In this document: one piece after another, positions 33,713 through 45,199 of the stretch
Layout: every line of letters starts with the position of its first letter
Numbering within the stretch: the first letter of the stretch is position 1
Assembly (NCBI GenBank): GCA_963513935.1
Contig: OY740773.1
Coordinates: 104,579,291-104,643,290, forward strand
DNA: 64,000 nucleotides
Direction of reading: 5' to 3'
Origin: Aphrophora alni
Taxonomy: Eukaryota; Arthropoda; Insecta; Hemiptera; Aphrophoridae
Notes under the pieces: model-generated
Databases searched by the model: none
Told to the model about the DNA's origin: nothing
The model's input: only the letters and a program-made list of their open reading frames with translations
Program-made: the position numbers and the translations under genes

Positions 33713-33892
33713 ATACAGTATAACAAACACACAGAACACAATTCTCATAAAAATTTCATAAAAACTTGAGTTGTGGTTTGGTTGGTGTAGCTGGTGTATC
33801 ACTGAAGAGGACGACCTTGTCGTTGAAACGCGTCTGATACTTAGGCGTATTTTTTTATGAGAATTGTGTTCTGTGTGTTTGTTATACTGTAT
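33713..33892. mobile_element. 180-bp hairpin element carrying a hammerhead
   Basis: Perfect 41-base inverted repeats (33713-33753 and 33852-33892), beginning ATACAGTATAACAAACACAC, enclose a 98-base loop. The loop contains the hammerhead fold annotated separately. Hammerheads next to inverted or pseudo-terminal repeats are typical of Penelope-like retroelements and of small non-autonomous ribozyme-bearing retroelements. No reverse transcriptase is present here, so this is at most a terminal remnant or non-autonomous relative. Small open frames on both strands are by-products of the inverted repeat. Confidence 0.75.
33796..33840 (+). ncRNA. Hammerhead-type self-cleaving ribozyme candidate
   Basis: Order on the plus strand: stem I 5' strand GTATCA (33796-33801); core CTGAAGA (33802-33808, fits CUGANGA); one extra G; stem II GACGAC/GTCGTT (33810-33815, 33819-33824) with loop CTT; GAAA (33825-33828); minimal stem III C-GC-G; the UC before the cleavage point (33833-33834, GUC triplet); stem I 3' strand TGATAC (33835-33840). 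Stem I pairs perfectly over 6 bp. The unpaired G between core and stem II departs from the ideal fold and could lower activity. Upstream GTAGCTGG and downstream TTAGGCG might supply tertiary contacts. Confidence 0.65.
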
Positions 33893-34004
33893 AGTTTTTC
33901 TCATAAGTCAAGCTCTACATTTAATATGGATCTGGGGATATTTTGGCCATATCTAGGGACTTTCTTCATTTTTTGACAACTCAAAATTTAGGTGAAGCCT
34001 GACG

Positions 34005-34145
34005 TAAGGAAAAATACATCTTTTCTCGAAAACTGCTGAAACGATTTTGATGAAATTTTTCTCAAGTGTAGTCGGGAATGACTAACAAAACGTATTGGTC
34101 GCCATATCGATAAAAATACTGGTTTGTGAGTTATCGTAAAAAAAA
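34005..34145 (-). repeat. Dispersed R2 unit
   Basis: Reverse-orientation single copy: AAACGATTTTGATGAAATTT, CAAAACGTATTGGTCGCC, GATAAAAATACTGGTTTGTG and AGTTATCG. Confidence 0.7.
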
Positions 34146-35464
34146 GATCAAATATTGACCTTGGGGCTGTTATAATTAATTATTAATGTCAAATTTTGTG
34201 TGATTATATCCATTTTTGAGATCAACTAATTCCAAAAAAGCCTTTTTTTGAAATGATATCCGTCTGTCGTCTGCTGTACACGTGGACAAAATTAAATCAA
34301 ATTTGGAATGTGTGCAACTTTAGGCGTATTTCAAGACTTATATATACATATGTTACAGGCAATGTATAAAATCCAGTCATTATATAGAATACCCAATGAT
34401 TCTATAGATTAAAGCTTGTTGCAAAGTATGAAATAAAGTAATTTTGTTGAATCTTTACTCTCATTTTGTAAAAATGCCTACAATTTTTCACGCAAAATAT
34501 TAAATAAACAGATTTCCTCGAAAAATTATGTATTTACAATATAAAAATATGAAACGAAGAAAATAGTAGGTTTATACTAAATATTTACTGGAGTAAATGA
34601 ATCCAACCTAACCTAACCAGAAAGCCATCGGTATTCCAAACGCTACCAGAAGTGCAGCTTGCATTCTATAGAATATCTGGACAATGTATGAAATATACTT
34701 GATTTCATACTTTGGCTGCCAACTTTACGCAATTTAAATAATAAGTAGACATTGTATACAATGCCAGATTTGAACACATTGTCTGTAATGTATAAAAACA
34801 ATTTGGCGGCAGCGACAAAACTATTCTGCTGGTTCAAACAACGGCGATATGTTTTGTTACAATTTTGTAATTTTTATTGTAAAATATTAAAACCGGAGGA
34901 ACAATACGTTATTTATTAAACAATAAAAATATGAAAAATGTATTTTTATATATTTCCCATGAATGCATATCACATGTTTACAACGAGACTGTTTTTTACT
35001 GATATTCAATAACTCATATTTTAATTAATTCCATTGCAAACATCCCTTTAAAGACAATGGTATTTAAAGTGTTATAAGGATGGAAAATATAATTTGCAAT
35101 TCAAACTAGGTAGAGTCGTATATGCACAACATAGAGTATAAGTAAAGAAATATAATCCTGTAAAGCTCGCTTGCGTTTATAGTGTTTATTCCCAGAAATA
35201 GTCTTTAAATGTTGGAAAGTAATAAAGCAGTGTTTTGTCTCTCTTTATAGATTTAGATTTTGATCCATCATATCTAAAACCACTGAACAAATGTTGACAA
35301 TACTTGGCAGATATGGAAAGCTTTGACTGAACAAAATTTACAATTTTGTTTAATTTAGAAAATTGTCTTATCTAAGGTTTTGTTATTTCTGTAGAATAAA
35401 TATCTTGACAATTGTATTCTAAATGTTAATAAAACTTGGCTCAATTTCAAAGAATTTCAACAAA
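34146..35464. other. No gene recognised
   Basis: AT-rich; CAACCTAACCTAACC near 34605 is another interstitial telomere-type tract. Nothing coding. Confidence 0.4.
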
Positions 35465-35830
35465 TTGAAAAAAGGATATTTACCTACATTCTCTTGGCTA
35501 AAGCCCGCCTTTATAGGAAATCTTCTCCACTTGTCTCTGTCCTCAGCGACTACCATTCGACACCTCGAGACTCCCAGTCACTCCACCAACCTAATCTAAA
35601 CTAACCCAACCTAACCTACATCCTCTTGGCTACAGCCCAGTTCTCTCCACTTGTCTCTGTCCTCAGCGACCACCATTCGATACCTCGAGACTCACAGTCA
35701 CTCCACCAACCTAACCTAACCTAACCTACATCCTCTTGGCTACAGCCCAGTTATCTCAACTTGTCTCTGTCCTCAGCGACCACCATTCGACACCTCGAGA
35801 CTCACAGCCTCCCCACCAACCTGATCCAAC
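35465..35830 (-). repeat. Triplicated LINE tail with telomere-like linker
   Basis: Three units of about 118 bases each contain (plus strand) TACATYCTCTTGGCTA, CCACTTGTCTCTGTCCTCAG, GACACCTCGAGACTC and CACTCCACCAACCTAA. On the minus strand one frame reads RMVVAEDRDKWR. This fits the A-DR-WR block at the extreme C-terminus of LINE ORF2. The units are joined by short CCTAA/TTAGG runs. Units 2 and 3 share a deletion relative to unit 1. Coding identity is based on one short block, so it is moderate. Confidence 0.6.
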
Positions 35831-36454
35831 CATCTTGTGCGAACTCTTCCCTATGTTTTACCAATTGGTGCATAATTCAATACCCGTTTCGACAAGTTGA
35901 GAATCGACATGGGATCAAATTTGTAGATCAAAATTAAATAATATCCACACATTATTTAATTTGTTGACACACTTGCAGACCATCTGGAATCGTCAAGTTC
36001 AACTGTCAAAAGCGTGGTCATTATAGCTGTCCTATAAGTGTATCAAAAGAATATGGAAAATGGACGAAATTTATCTAAAATCAAAAAATCTTAACTCCCT
36101 CTAAAGTATAACAGATAGCGATACGAAACAAATCATAGAAACAAACTTTTAGATCTCGCAAAGTCCGTGATTGTTGGTGCTGTCCATTTTTCATATGTTA
36201 TTAAAGATGCGTCCGCCATTTTGAATTTTGTGTGTAGTAAAAATAAATAAAAGTAAGTTTTGGAATTTCGCCGTCGGTTGTAGACTAAAACCTCCCTCAT
36301 GTGGAAGGGAGTTTGTATAGATAACTGAGTCGCACAAAGTGATATACAAGTTGTCCAAAAAATATCACTCATAATATAACTTTTCTTATATATATTGGAA
36401 AGTACAAATGCGTTATTTCTTTTGACAGAATAATATATAAACAAAAATTTTCAT
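35831..36454. other. No gene recognised
   Basis: AT-rich. A 103-codon minus-strand frame at 36133-36444 has no motif and no codon bias visible to me. Confidence 0.35.
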
Positions 36455-36497
36455 TAAACGCGTTTCAGCGACAAAGTTGCCATCTTCAGTGGTGTAC
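36455..36497 (-). ncRNA. Hammerhead-like relic (HHR copy 3)
   Basis: On the minus strand: ACCACTGAAGATGGC, loop, GTCGCTGAAACGCGTTT. Core CTGAAGA and GAAA are intact, and stem II is partly paired, but the sequences flanking the core no longer form a good stem I. Same family as 33.80 kb. Confidence 0.45.
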
Positions 36498-37119
36498 TAA
36501 CTACTGTGGCAAACCCGTGTTTTTACAGGACTAAATGGTGGGTGGCTTAAACGTTCTTTACAGCAGCAGGTTTATTCTAAATAACGCAAAGTTAACATAT
36601 AACTAATACAATATTACTGAACTTTAATAGAATATTAATTATTAATCATTAATAAAGGACTTTGTAACCAATAAATAAATGTATTTGTGTAAATTTGCGT
36701 TTCCAGTTTTATTCTATCAAGTCTATCACAAAAGTCAATTTATTTATCCCCTACAGCTGATAATTTGTAAAATATACGAGACTTGAAATTTAAGAAATTA
36801 ATTATAAATTCTTCATTAAAAAAAAAAAAAAAAATTTAAATTAAAACAATTATTCACTTAAATTTAATTTGAAAAAGTTAATCAAGAAATATTGTCCCAC
36901 CAGGCATTCTCTAACTTAACTTTCCCGCCAATCATGTGATTAAATTCCCTCGCTTCTCTACCAACTTATTCTTGGTAACTTAATAAAACAGCTTAGAGCT
37001 AAAGAACTTTAATGAAATTATGAACATATTGTTACACGGGTTTCAAAAAGTTTTTGACATAGTTCTTAGATTTTATTTACTTCCAAGAGAAAGAACTTGA
37101 TGAAAATAATTTCCCCCGT
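36498..37119. other. No gene; A run
   Basis: AT-rich with a homopolymeric A run near 36817-36833. No coding signal. Confidence 0.4.
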
Positions 37120-38140
37120 CAAGTTACGCTACTATTTAGGTCAAATAGAATAATGATGTTTCAATAATTTTTGTTTTATGGAGTGAAATTAATTGGGATT
37201 GTTTCAATTATTTTCCCCGTAATTTTTGTTTCACGGAGTGAAATTAATTGCGATTGTTTCAAATATTTTTTCTTCTTCTTCTTCTTCTTCTTCTTCTTCT
37301 TCTTCTTCTTCTTTTAAATTTGAAATTAATTGTGATCGTTTCAAATGTTTTCCGTAATTTTTGTTTCGTGGAATGAAATTAATTGGGATTGATTCGAATA
37401 TTTTCCGTAATTTCGTGGTTCAAATGTTTTCAATAATTTTTGTTTCGTGGAATGACATTAATTGGGATTGATTCGAATATTTTCCGTAATTTCGTGTCGT
37501 GCAGGGAAATTAATTGGGATTGATTCGAATATTTCCCGTAATTTCGTGTCGTGCAGTGAAATTAATTGTCATTGTTTCAAATATTTTCCGTATTTTTTGT
37601 TTCGTGGAATGAAATAATTGGGATTTTTTCAAACATTTTCCGTAATTTCGTGTCGTGCAGTGAAATTAATTGGGATTGATTCGAATATTTTCCGTATTTC
37701 GTGTCGTGCAGTGAAATTAATTGTCATTGTTTCAAATATTTTCCGTAATTTTTGTTTCATGGAATGAAATTAATTGGGATTTGAGTGAAATTATATGCGA
37801 TTGTTTCAAATGTTTTCATTTTTTTTTTTCATGGTGTAAAATTAATTGTTATTCTTTCAAATATTTTCCATAATTTTTTTTTCATAGAATGAAATTTATT
37901 GGGATTGGAAAAATTAATTTGGATTGGAGTGAAATTAATTTGGGATTGTTTCAAATTTTGTCCGTAATATTTGTTTCTTGGAGTGCAATTAAGTAAGATT
38001 GGAGTGAAATTAATTGTGGTTGTTTCAAATAACTTCTGTTTTTTTCTCTTTTTTTTCACCCCCTTTTTTTCATGGAGTGAAACTAATTGGGATTGTTTCA
38101 AATGTTCTCAGTAATTATTGTTTCATGGAACGAAATTAAA
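37120..38140 (+). repeat. Degenerate 52-56 bp tandem array with (TTC)n insert
   Basis: The unit reads approximately GTGAAATTAATTGGGATTG, TTTCAAATATTTTCCGTAAT, TTTTGTTTCGTGGA. GAAATTAATTG recurs near 37184, 37240, 37322, 37375, 37506, 37558, 37662 and further right at about 52-56 base spacing. A (TTC)n microsatellite at about 37270-37313 interrupts the left part. The minus-strand 90-codon frame at 37829-38101 (repeating INFTPI) is repeat-encoded. Confidence 0.9.
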
Positions 38141-38280
38141 TTCTGTTGAGGTTCTGATCTGAAGTAGTGTAAAGTTGAAGATAACAACTTAGAGTTACTC
38201 CTTAAGTAAAACAGTATAAAGTGGGCCATTAAGTCAGTTGATACATAATTGTCAGTTACCAATTTATTTACTAAATATAA

Positions 38281-38690
38281 CTCTCTTGACCAACTCTTGT
38301 TCTTTTTCGATCCTGACGCTATTAGAGAATTCCAGGGGTTTTTATTTTATGATCTTCTCGTTCTTTTTTTAATTTACCCACTCTTAGATTCCTGTCTTTC
38401 AACTTTCCTATCCGGTCTCTCTTGACCAACTCTTGTTCTTTTTCGATCCTGACGCTATTAGAGTATTCCAGGGGTTTTTATTTTATGATCTTCTCGTTCT
38501 TTTTTTAATTTACCCACTCTTAGATTCCTGTCTTTCAACTTTCCTATCCGGTCTCTCTTGATCAACTCTTGTTCTTTTCCGACCTGACTTTATTAGAGTG
38601 TGTGAGGGCTAGGAGTGTTTTTTTTTTCTTCCTAAGAGTGATAGGTGTTTTACCTTTAAGCAAGTGTTTTACCTTTAAGCAACACAATAT
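38281..38690 (+). repeat. R1 core tandem array, three units of 135 bp
   Basis: CTCTCTTGACCAACTCTTGT begins units at about 38281, 38416 and 38552 (the last as TTGATCAAC). Units 1 and 2 differ by about one base by eye (GAGAATTCC versus GAGTATTCC), so the duplication is recent. Each unit spans the R1 stretch from CTCTTGACC to TTTATTTTATG plus a TTAGATTCCTGTCTTTCAAC segment. Confidence 0.9.
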
Positions 38691-39161
38691 TGAATATTGC
38701 ATACAAAATATATTTTTTACATGACATAAGGAAAAAACACATTTTTGTGAATACAAATATTTAAAATAAAGACTAAAACCATTTCGTGCAAAAACTCTCA
38801 GCCGGACGCAAGTGATGTGCGTTTATTTTTTTTTTACGATTTAACAATAAGAGGATGTTGTTCATAATTAATTGTTGGGAGTGTGGTTTTAATAGTCTCT
38901 TGTTTTTAATTTATTATTCTGACTTTTGATTAACGAGAAGATACGTGAACATTTTTATAAAATTAATCAAATTTTATTATTTTTAGTAAAATCACAAAAT
39001 CAAATATGCGGTTCCGTTTTAACTGGACGATATTTCCGTTGTTTGTGTTTGTGTAGCAGTTACGTAGAAACGCGTCGACCAACCGTCGTGTAATTTACAA
39101 ATGAGATTAGTTGTAATAAATATACTATTTAGTCAATATATCACAACAACGAGTTTATTAC
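38691..39161. other. No gene recognised
   Basis: AT-rich spacer between the opposed R1 arrays. Confidence 0.4.
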
Positions 39162-39205
39162 TTAAACGCGTTTCAATGACATTGCTATCTTCAGTGGTTC
39201 ACGAG
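39162..39205 (-). ncRNA. Hammerhead-like relic (HHR copy 4)
   Basis: On the minus strand: CCACTGAAGATAGCAATG, GTCATTGAAACGCGTTTAAG. Core CTGAAGA and GAAA are kept; stem II is weak and stem I is not convincing. Confidence 0.4.
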
Positions 39206-39269
39206 TTACAACAATCAAACTATAATTTTATAGTTTTAACATAAATAATATTAAAAACGTAGAGCTTTG

Positions 39270-39960
39270 CATTCGTTTTTCTCTTGTTGTTTAATGGCGA
39301 AAAACTTTCAGTCATCATCGTTTTATAAAGAAGAGAAAATAATACAAGATAAAACTTTCGAATACTCTAATAGTTTCATGGTCAGAAAAGAACAAAAGTT
39401 AGTCAATAGAGACCGGATAGGAAAGATGAAAGACTGGTATCTAAGAGAATGTGGATAAAAGAACGAGAAGAACATAAAATAAATACCTATATCCCTCGAA
39501 TACTCTAATAGCGTCAGATCAGAAAAGAACAAGTGTTGGTCAAGAGAGACCGAATAGGAAAGATGAAAAAGGGATCTAAGAGAAGGTGAATAAAAGAACG
39601 AAAATAACATTAAAAAAATACCTATATCCCTCGAATACTCTAATAGTGTCAGATCAGAAAAAACAAGAGTTTGTCAAGAGAGACTGGATAGGAAAGATGA
39701 AAGACTGGAATCTACGAGTGGATAAATAAAAGAACGAGAACATAAAATAAATACCCCTAGTCCTCGAATACTCTAATAGCGTCATGATAGAAAAAGAACA
39801 AGCATTGGTAGAAGGAGACCGGATAAGAAAGGTGAAAGACAGAGACCTTGGAGATGGTAAATAAAACAAAATAAAGATACCTAGACCTCTAACACTCTAA
39901 TAGCGTCAGGGTCGGAAGAATACAAGTTTTGGTCAAGAGAGGACGCGATAGATAGGATTT
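39270..39960 (-). repeat. R1 core tandem array, five units, opposite strand
   Basis: Starts with CTTGTTGTTTAATGGCGAAA and then repeats the block ACTCTAATAGCGTC, AGAAAAGAACAAG, GGTCAAGAGAGACC, GATAGGAAAGATGAAAGA at about 39364, 39502, 39637, 39769 and 39890 (spacing 120-138). It is the inverse of the array at 38.28 kb. Minus-strand frames of 71-95 codons here are repeat-derived. Confidence 0.9.
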
Positions 39961-39980
39961 TCATAATTTTTTACACTCTG

Positions 39981-40380
39981 TATACAGGGTGCCTGGTGGT
40001 AAAGTGTTATCAACATTTCCTGTTTAAACTACTTTGTACTGACAAAATGATATACAAAGGATCTGGCCAACTGGTTATTTACCTACATTTGGGTTGTTAG
40101 CTCAAAAGTGCACTAATTACAAAATAAACATTGTTTGAAACTTTACGTACTTACTTGTATAACAATGTAAATTGCAAATTTAAAGAGTTTACAATTAACA
40201 AAACATTCTTGCAAAGTCAACAAATTAAGGTTTTACAATTAATTACAGATTAAAAAAAAAAAAAAAATTATTAACTTGAGAGTGTTGAAGTCAAAACGTT
40301 TTAAAAATTACACTATTTAGTCATTAGCATCAAGTAAACGTCCAAAATTGTTTAACACTTATCACCACCCACCCTATATA
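39981..40380. mobile_element. Fold-back/MITE element D (CAGGGTG ends)
   Basis: Left end TATACAGGGTGCCTGGTGGT then AAAGTGTTATCAAC. Right end TTTAACACTTATCACCACCC then ACCCTATATA, its inverted counterpart. The centre is AT-rich with an A run at about 40250-40266. No open frame. Boundaries fit insertion at TATA/TA. Confidence 0.75.
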
Positions 40381-40669
40381 GTAAATTATTACATGCTCAA
40401 TTTAATGTTTCTATACAAACTTTCATAGTAACAGCTATTATTAACAAATGCATTCGTTCGTCTCAATTGAGTAGAAATTGAATTCCTCCTTTAGAATTCC
40501 TACTTCGTGTGTACATTACTTGGATTTGCATGTTCCTACGCTAAGAATTCCCTTACAAACTGAATCAATTTAGGTACATAACTTGCATGCAATATATCTT
40601 ACAATAAGTAATGCATACAGAACTGCATTGAATATTAATAATGGGTATAGAAGCTTAGTAACATTCAAC

Positions 40670-41073
<404 letters not shown>

Positions 41074-41194
41074 CCTATTATTATCACGAAATTAGGCGGG
41101 TGGGAAAAAACGGCCTGTTACCACTCAGTTTTTTTAATTAGCAGGTCATTAAATCATTTTACAATTTACTGGCTGTGTTTTATAATATGCTATG

Positions 41195-41365
41195 GTAACT
41201 GCAAAGACTCACCTCCGGCTGTGCAATCCCGAGAAAGTTAGCTGGATCTACGCCTATTCAGTGTGTACTTGGGTTAGATCCCTTTCTTTCTTATCGGGTT
41301 TCTCTTTTTCAACTCTTTTCTTTTTATTGTTGACGATATTAGAGTATTCGAGGGTTAGGAATTAT
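41195..41365 (+). repeat. Dispersed repeat R1
   Basis: TGCAATCCCGAGAAAGTTAG, CTGGATCTACGCC, CTTGGGTTAGATCCCTTTC and GACGATATTAGAGTATTCGA in R1 order. It sits between two CACGAAATTAGG copies. Confidence 0.75.
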
Positions 41366-41549
41366 TTTCTAAAGAATGGCACTTTTTCTACTCGGGCCAC
41401 GAAATTAGGCGGGTAAGAAGATTAGTATCTTTCAATGACATTTCAATTAAATTTAAATGTATTTTGCTCTCTCAGTTCCACTCTAACTCAATCCCCCCCA
41501 CATAATTTCTTTCTCTTAGTCACTGTTATCTCTCTTTTTCATTTTTGAT

Positions 41550-41770
41550 TCTCTCGGCCAACTCTTTTTCTCTTCCATCTTTGAGTATACGGGAGCTAGG
41601 AATTTCTATTGTATAGTGTTTTCTTATTGTTTAAGACGATGATGCTGAAGAAAATGACGACAATGATGTCATCAGTCACGTGACTTACGTGAGCTGGGTA
41701 TTTTTATTTTATGTTCTTTTTTTAGACGTTAACTGAAAAGTTTTTTCACCTTTAAACAACGTGCAAAAAA
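41550..41770 (+). repeat. R1-derived mosaic
   Basis: TCTCTCGGCCAACTC, TTTGAGTATACGGGAGCTAG, then TTATTTTATGTTC and ACCTTTAAACAACGTG. The middle includes a CGATGATG/GACGACAATGATG variant not seen in most copies. Confidence 0.5.
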
Positions 41771-42404
41771 CTAAACATTGTGTAAATTATGATTTGTATT
41801 TTTAATATAATTTGTATTGAACTAATAACATAATACAATACATCCGATACGATAATATTGTAAAAACAAAATATTAAAAACAAATTAAATCAATTTTGTG
41901 TTAAAATTTCCGCGTATTATGAACATAATTCATATTAAATTAATCATATCTTATATTCACTTCAAATGAGCAACAATTTGAAAATTCAATCTTCAGTTAA
42001 CACTGTGGTGGAACTCACAATCATAATTTAAATTTTCCCAACCAAAATTACAAAATAATAAACATTATATATGTAGTTAGTTAATTTATTCCATTAATCA
42101 CCACGATGCACGTTTCGATAACAAAGTCATCATCCTCACATGATTTTCTTGCTTTTAACTAACATGTATATTTAACTTAACATAAATGATGGTCTACCAC
42201 CAGTCCCCCTCTACAAATGTATTAGCATATCAGGTTGATACAAATTTATAACTTTGTGATACTGTTCAAAAGAAGTGTTGATGGAAATAATATCTGTCTT
42301 ATGTTACAGATACTTTACAGCTAACTTGTTTTGGAAAAAACAAATTTGGGAAAATTTTAACCTTATTTAAGAAATGTATCTGGAGGTAGCTGCTATAAAA
42401 TTAC
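41771..42404. other. No gene; one degraded hammerhead-like copy
   Basis: AT-rich. At about 42108-42142 the minus strand reads GTGAGGATGATGACTTTG, then TTATCGAAACGTGC, similar to the hammerhead family but with the core C changed to G, so it is probably inactive. Confidence 0.35.
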
Positions 42405-42530
42405 AATTTTCTCAAAATCGGCTCCAACGATTATGATAAAATTTTGCTCAAGTGTAGCCTCTAAGGACCAGAACAAAACGTATTGGTCCCCATCTCTTCA
42501 AAAATATCGCTTCGCAAGTTATCGGTAAAA
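42405..42530 (-). repeat. Dispersed R2 unit
   Basis: TTTCTCAAAATCGGCTCCAA, CGATTATGATAAAATTTTGC, AAAACGTATTGGTCCCCATC, CAAGTTATCGG. Confidence 0.7.
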
Positions 42531-42589
42531 AACAAGAAATACTAAGTTTCCCAAAATCTGTAAAGATTAATAGCCTGTTTTTTTATTAG

Positions 42590-43230
42590 AGAAAGTAAAA
42601 CCAAGGACCCTTATAATTTCACGCGTGAGTCTGTCCGTCTGTCTGTCTGTTAGTAAGTCGCAACCAGTCTACTCAGACAAGATATTAAATCATATATAAG
42701 TAAAATATATAAGTAACAAACAAATTAACCTCACAGTAGTTCAAGGATAAAAACTATCGAGTTGAAAAATAAATAAATATTATGTGTGGGGGGGGGGCAT
42801 TCTGGTTACGAATATGTATGTTTATTTGAAGGGGGGGAAATGTTGGCGTTAGGCTAAATAAATATAAAATATTGGGTATCATGCCCCTCCCCGCTAACTT
42901 AAACAAGGTATAACCTACAAATTTGAAAAACAAAATAGGATTTGAAATAAAATTGCAGTGCGAAAATATATATTATATTTTTTTTTGTACGACGAATACA
43001 ACTTAATTTAACCACACAATCAAAAATGTGTAGTGCATACATTTTAAAAGCAGGTTTTGTGAGATGTGACACAAACAATTCAGTAGCCATTAAAAGTTGG
43101 ATTGTATTTTCATTTATTTCTCTTTATTAGGGTCCATAGTTGAAAACCAAGGATCCTTATAATTCATACTCGTGTCTGTCTGTACATCACAACCTGTCTA
43201 CACAGACAAGACAAATCCTTTATATTTCAA
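42590..43230 (+). repeat. Dispersed repeat R7, two copies
   Basis: AAACCAAGGACCCTTATAAT with a CTGTCCGTCTGTCTGTCTGT tract at about 42597, and AAAACCAAGGATCCTTATAA with GTGTCTGTCTGTAC at about 43143. Both continue with CAACC(A/T)GTCTAC and CAGACAAG. A further copy lies on the minus strand at 61.2 kb. A G run lies at about 42787-42796. Confidence 0.7.
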
Positions 43231-43849
43231 ACTTTGCATTTATTTTCATTGTATTGTCCCACATACAGGAAAAATATACCGGTAACAAAAAAAAAGATAT
43301 TGGAGTAAAGTTTCAAAAACGAGTATATGTGTGATATTAAATAAAACTAGAAGTTATTGTGATTAACATGTTTGTTTGACCAAAAAATTACTATGTTCTT
43401 GCTACACTGCTTGAAAGACTTCGTTTTTTATAAAAATAACTGACCCTATATTCCTACGTACTCTAAGTTGTGTGGTTTCAGCACGCGTTTAACCCTTTCA
43501 TTATAAGTTGTGTGGTTTCAGCAAACGTGTAACCCTTTCATTACGTGATTTATATTTTTTTATCTCAGCGAAAGTAATAGTGTAACGAACAAATCTTTGC
43601 TAGTTTTGGCTGAGTTTGGATTGTCTGCAGACTAGAGTGTAAAGGCAGTCTTCGAAATGACATCGGTTTTCAATAATTGAAGTATATTGTATGATTATAT
43701 TATCACTACACAATTTAAGATAGCTTTCCTTTCAGTAGCGTATGGTTATATCTTATCTACATCTTTAGATTTTTTTTTAGATTAACTCAAAATGTTTGAC
43801 ATGCTGATTGTTACCTGGAAGCATTTAAGGATAATGGCCACTAGGAGTG
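43231..43849. other. No gene; 40-bp direct repeat
   Basis: TAAGTTGTGTGGTTTCAGCA with AACCCTTTCATTA is directly repeated at about 43464-43503 and 43504-43543. The rest is AT-rich. Confidence 0.6.
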
Positions 43850-44035
43850 AGGTACTGATATGACAATCCCAAGGTATCTACACTTCATATAGTCGGGTTA
43901 GATCCCTTATCTTTCATCTTTCCCATGTGGTTTCTCTTGAACAACTGTGGTTTCATCCGATACTGACACTAGTCTTCGAGGGGTAGCTGTTTCTATTACA
44001 TGATCTTTTCTTATTTTGATAAACAATGTTAAGAA
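43850..44035 (+). repeat. Dispersed repeat R1 (diverged)
   Basis: CAATCCCAAGGTATCTACAC, GTCGGGTTAGATCCCTTATC, GGTTTCTCTTGAACAACTG and GACACTAGTCTTCGAGGG. Confidence 0.65.
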
Positions 44036-44374
44036 ATGACGTCAACAATCAGTCACGTGATACAACTTTCTATTAATTTTATGGTTGCAACTTGAGAATG
44101 AAACAATGTAATTTCAGTTGTTAAAGAACTCGCTGGCAAACTTGAGATAATTTGCATATATTTAAATAATATAATAGGATAACTTTGATGGATTCTACTT
44201 GTTAGAGGAGGGAGGGGGTTGTTACACACCCACCCCTGTATGTGTCTCTTTGTTACTACATGTGGATATGTATCAGAGAGAGATTAATGACCCAAACTCG
44301 TTTGCTAAATTGCATGAAAAAAAACATTACTATTCAGGAATAATTGACAAAAAAGAAATTAACCTGGACTGCTA

Positions 44375-44600
44375 AAGCTGGAATAGAAACCGCGAGACCC
44401 TACAACTAGTTCCATGTAGTCTTGGGTTAGATCCCTCTCTTTCTAATATTTATCAACTCTTGTCTTTTTATAGTCTGGCATTATTAGAGTATTCAAGGGC
44501 TTTAGGGTTTTTATTTTATGTTTTTACATCCTTTTTTATAAAGCGAAAATGACCGAGAGGTTTTTCGCCTTTAAAAAACAAGAAAAACCTCTTGTATCTT
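44375..44600 (+). repeat. Dispersed repeat R1
   Basis: GTAGTCTTGGGTTAGATCCC, TATCAACTCTTG, GCATTATTAGAGTATTCAAG, AAAGCGAAAATGACCGAGAG and TTTTTCGCCTTTAAAAAACA. It is a good match to the R1 right half. Confidence 0.8.
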
Positions 44601-45199
44601 GATTTCGTTAGAATACTACTAGGTACAGTATTCACAAGTGAAGGAAATTTAGATTCTTATTTAAATATATTAATAATTTTTCCAATAATTGCATCCATGT
44701 TTTATTTTTAGTTTTTGATTGACAACTACCAAACTGCATTTTTTATTCGTTTTTGTTTAGTTTAATGGACGGGTAAGGGTGAAAATTAGTTTTAAAGTGT
44801 TGGATATTCCTTGTGAAATCTCGGTTGCTTTAGTGGTTTGACGTCTCTCCTTGTGTTTGAGCTTCTGCATTCTGCGTAGCCTTTGAGGTTTAAAAAAGTT
44901 ATGGTGTTGATCCAACATCGTGCAAGCGGGAAGCTATGATTAGTAACGAGCACTGGTCACGAAAGTTGCGGTGACGGGGACTCGATCATCGTTAAGCTGA
45001 TAACACAAAGCTGTTTAGCAGGTCTAGGAAGTTGCGTTAAGGATATGGTATGAAACATTAATTGAAAAACGTTTTTATGGTGGTTTTTATATGGTCTGTG
45101 TGGAAGAACTGTCACGGTTATGCTAAGTATCTTATTCTTCAGCTGCAAAGTTCTGTCCTTCAGAAAAACTCACATTCAATACGTCTCTTTTTTATTTCC
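44601..45199. other. No gene; R6 fragment
   Basis: An R6-like stretch (TTTTTGATTGACAACTACCA, GCATTTTTTATTCG) lies at about 44.70-44.79 kb. From 44.83 to 45.06 kb the sequence is less AT-rich, but frames are short. Confidence 0.4.

Noticed and set aside
37829..38101. 90-codon minus-strand frame with repeating INFTPI
   Set aside because: Encoded by the degenerate 52-56-bp tandem array.
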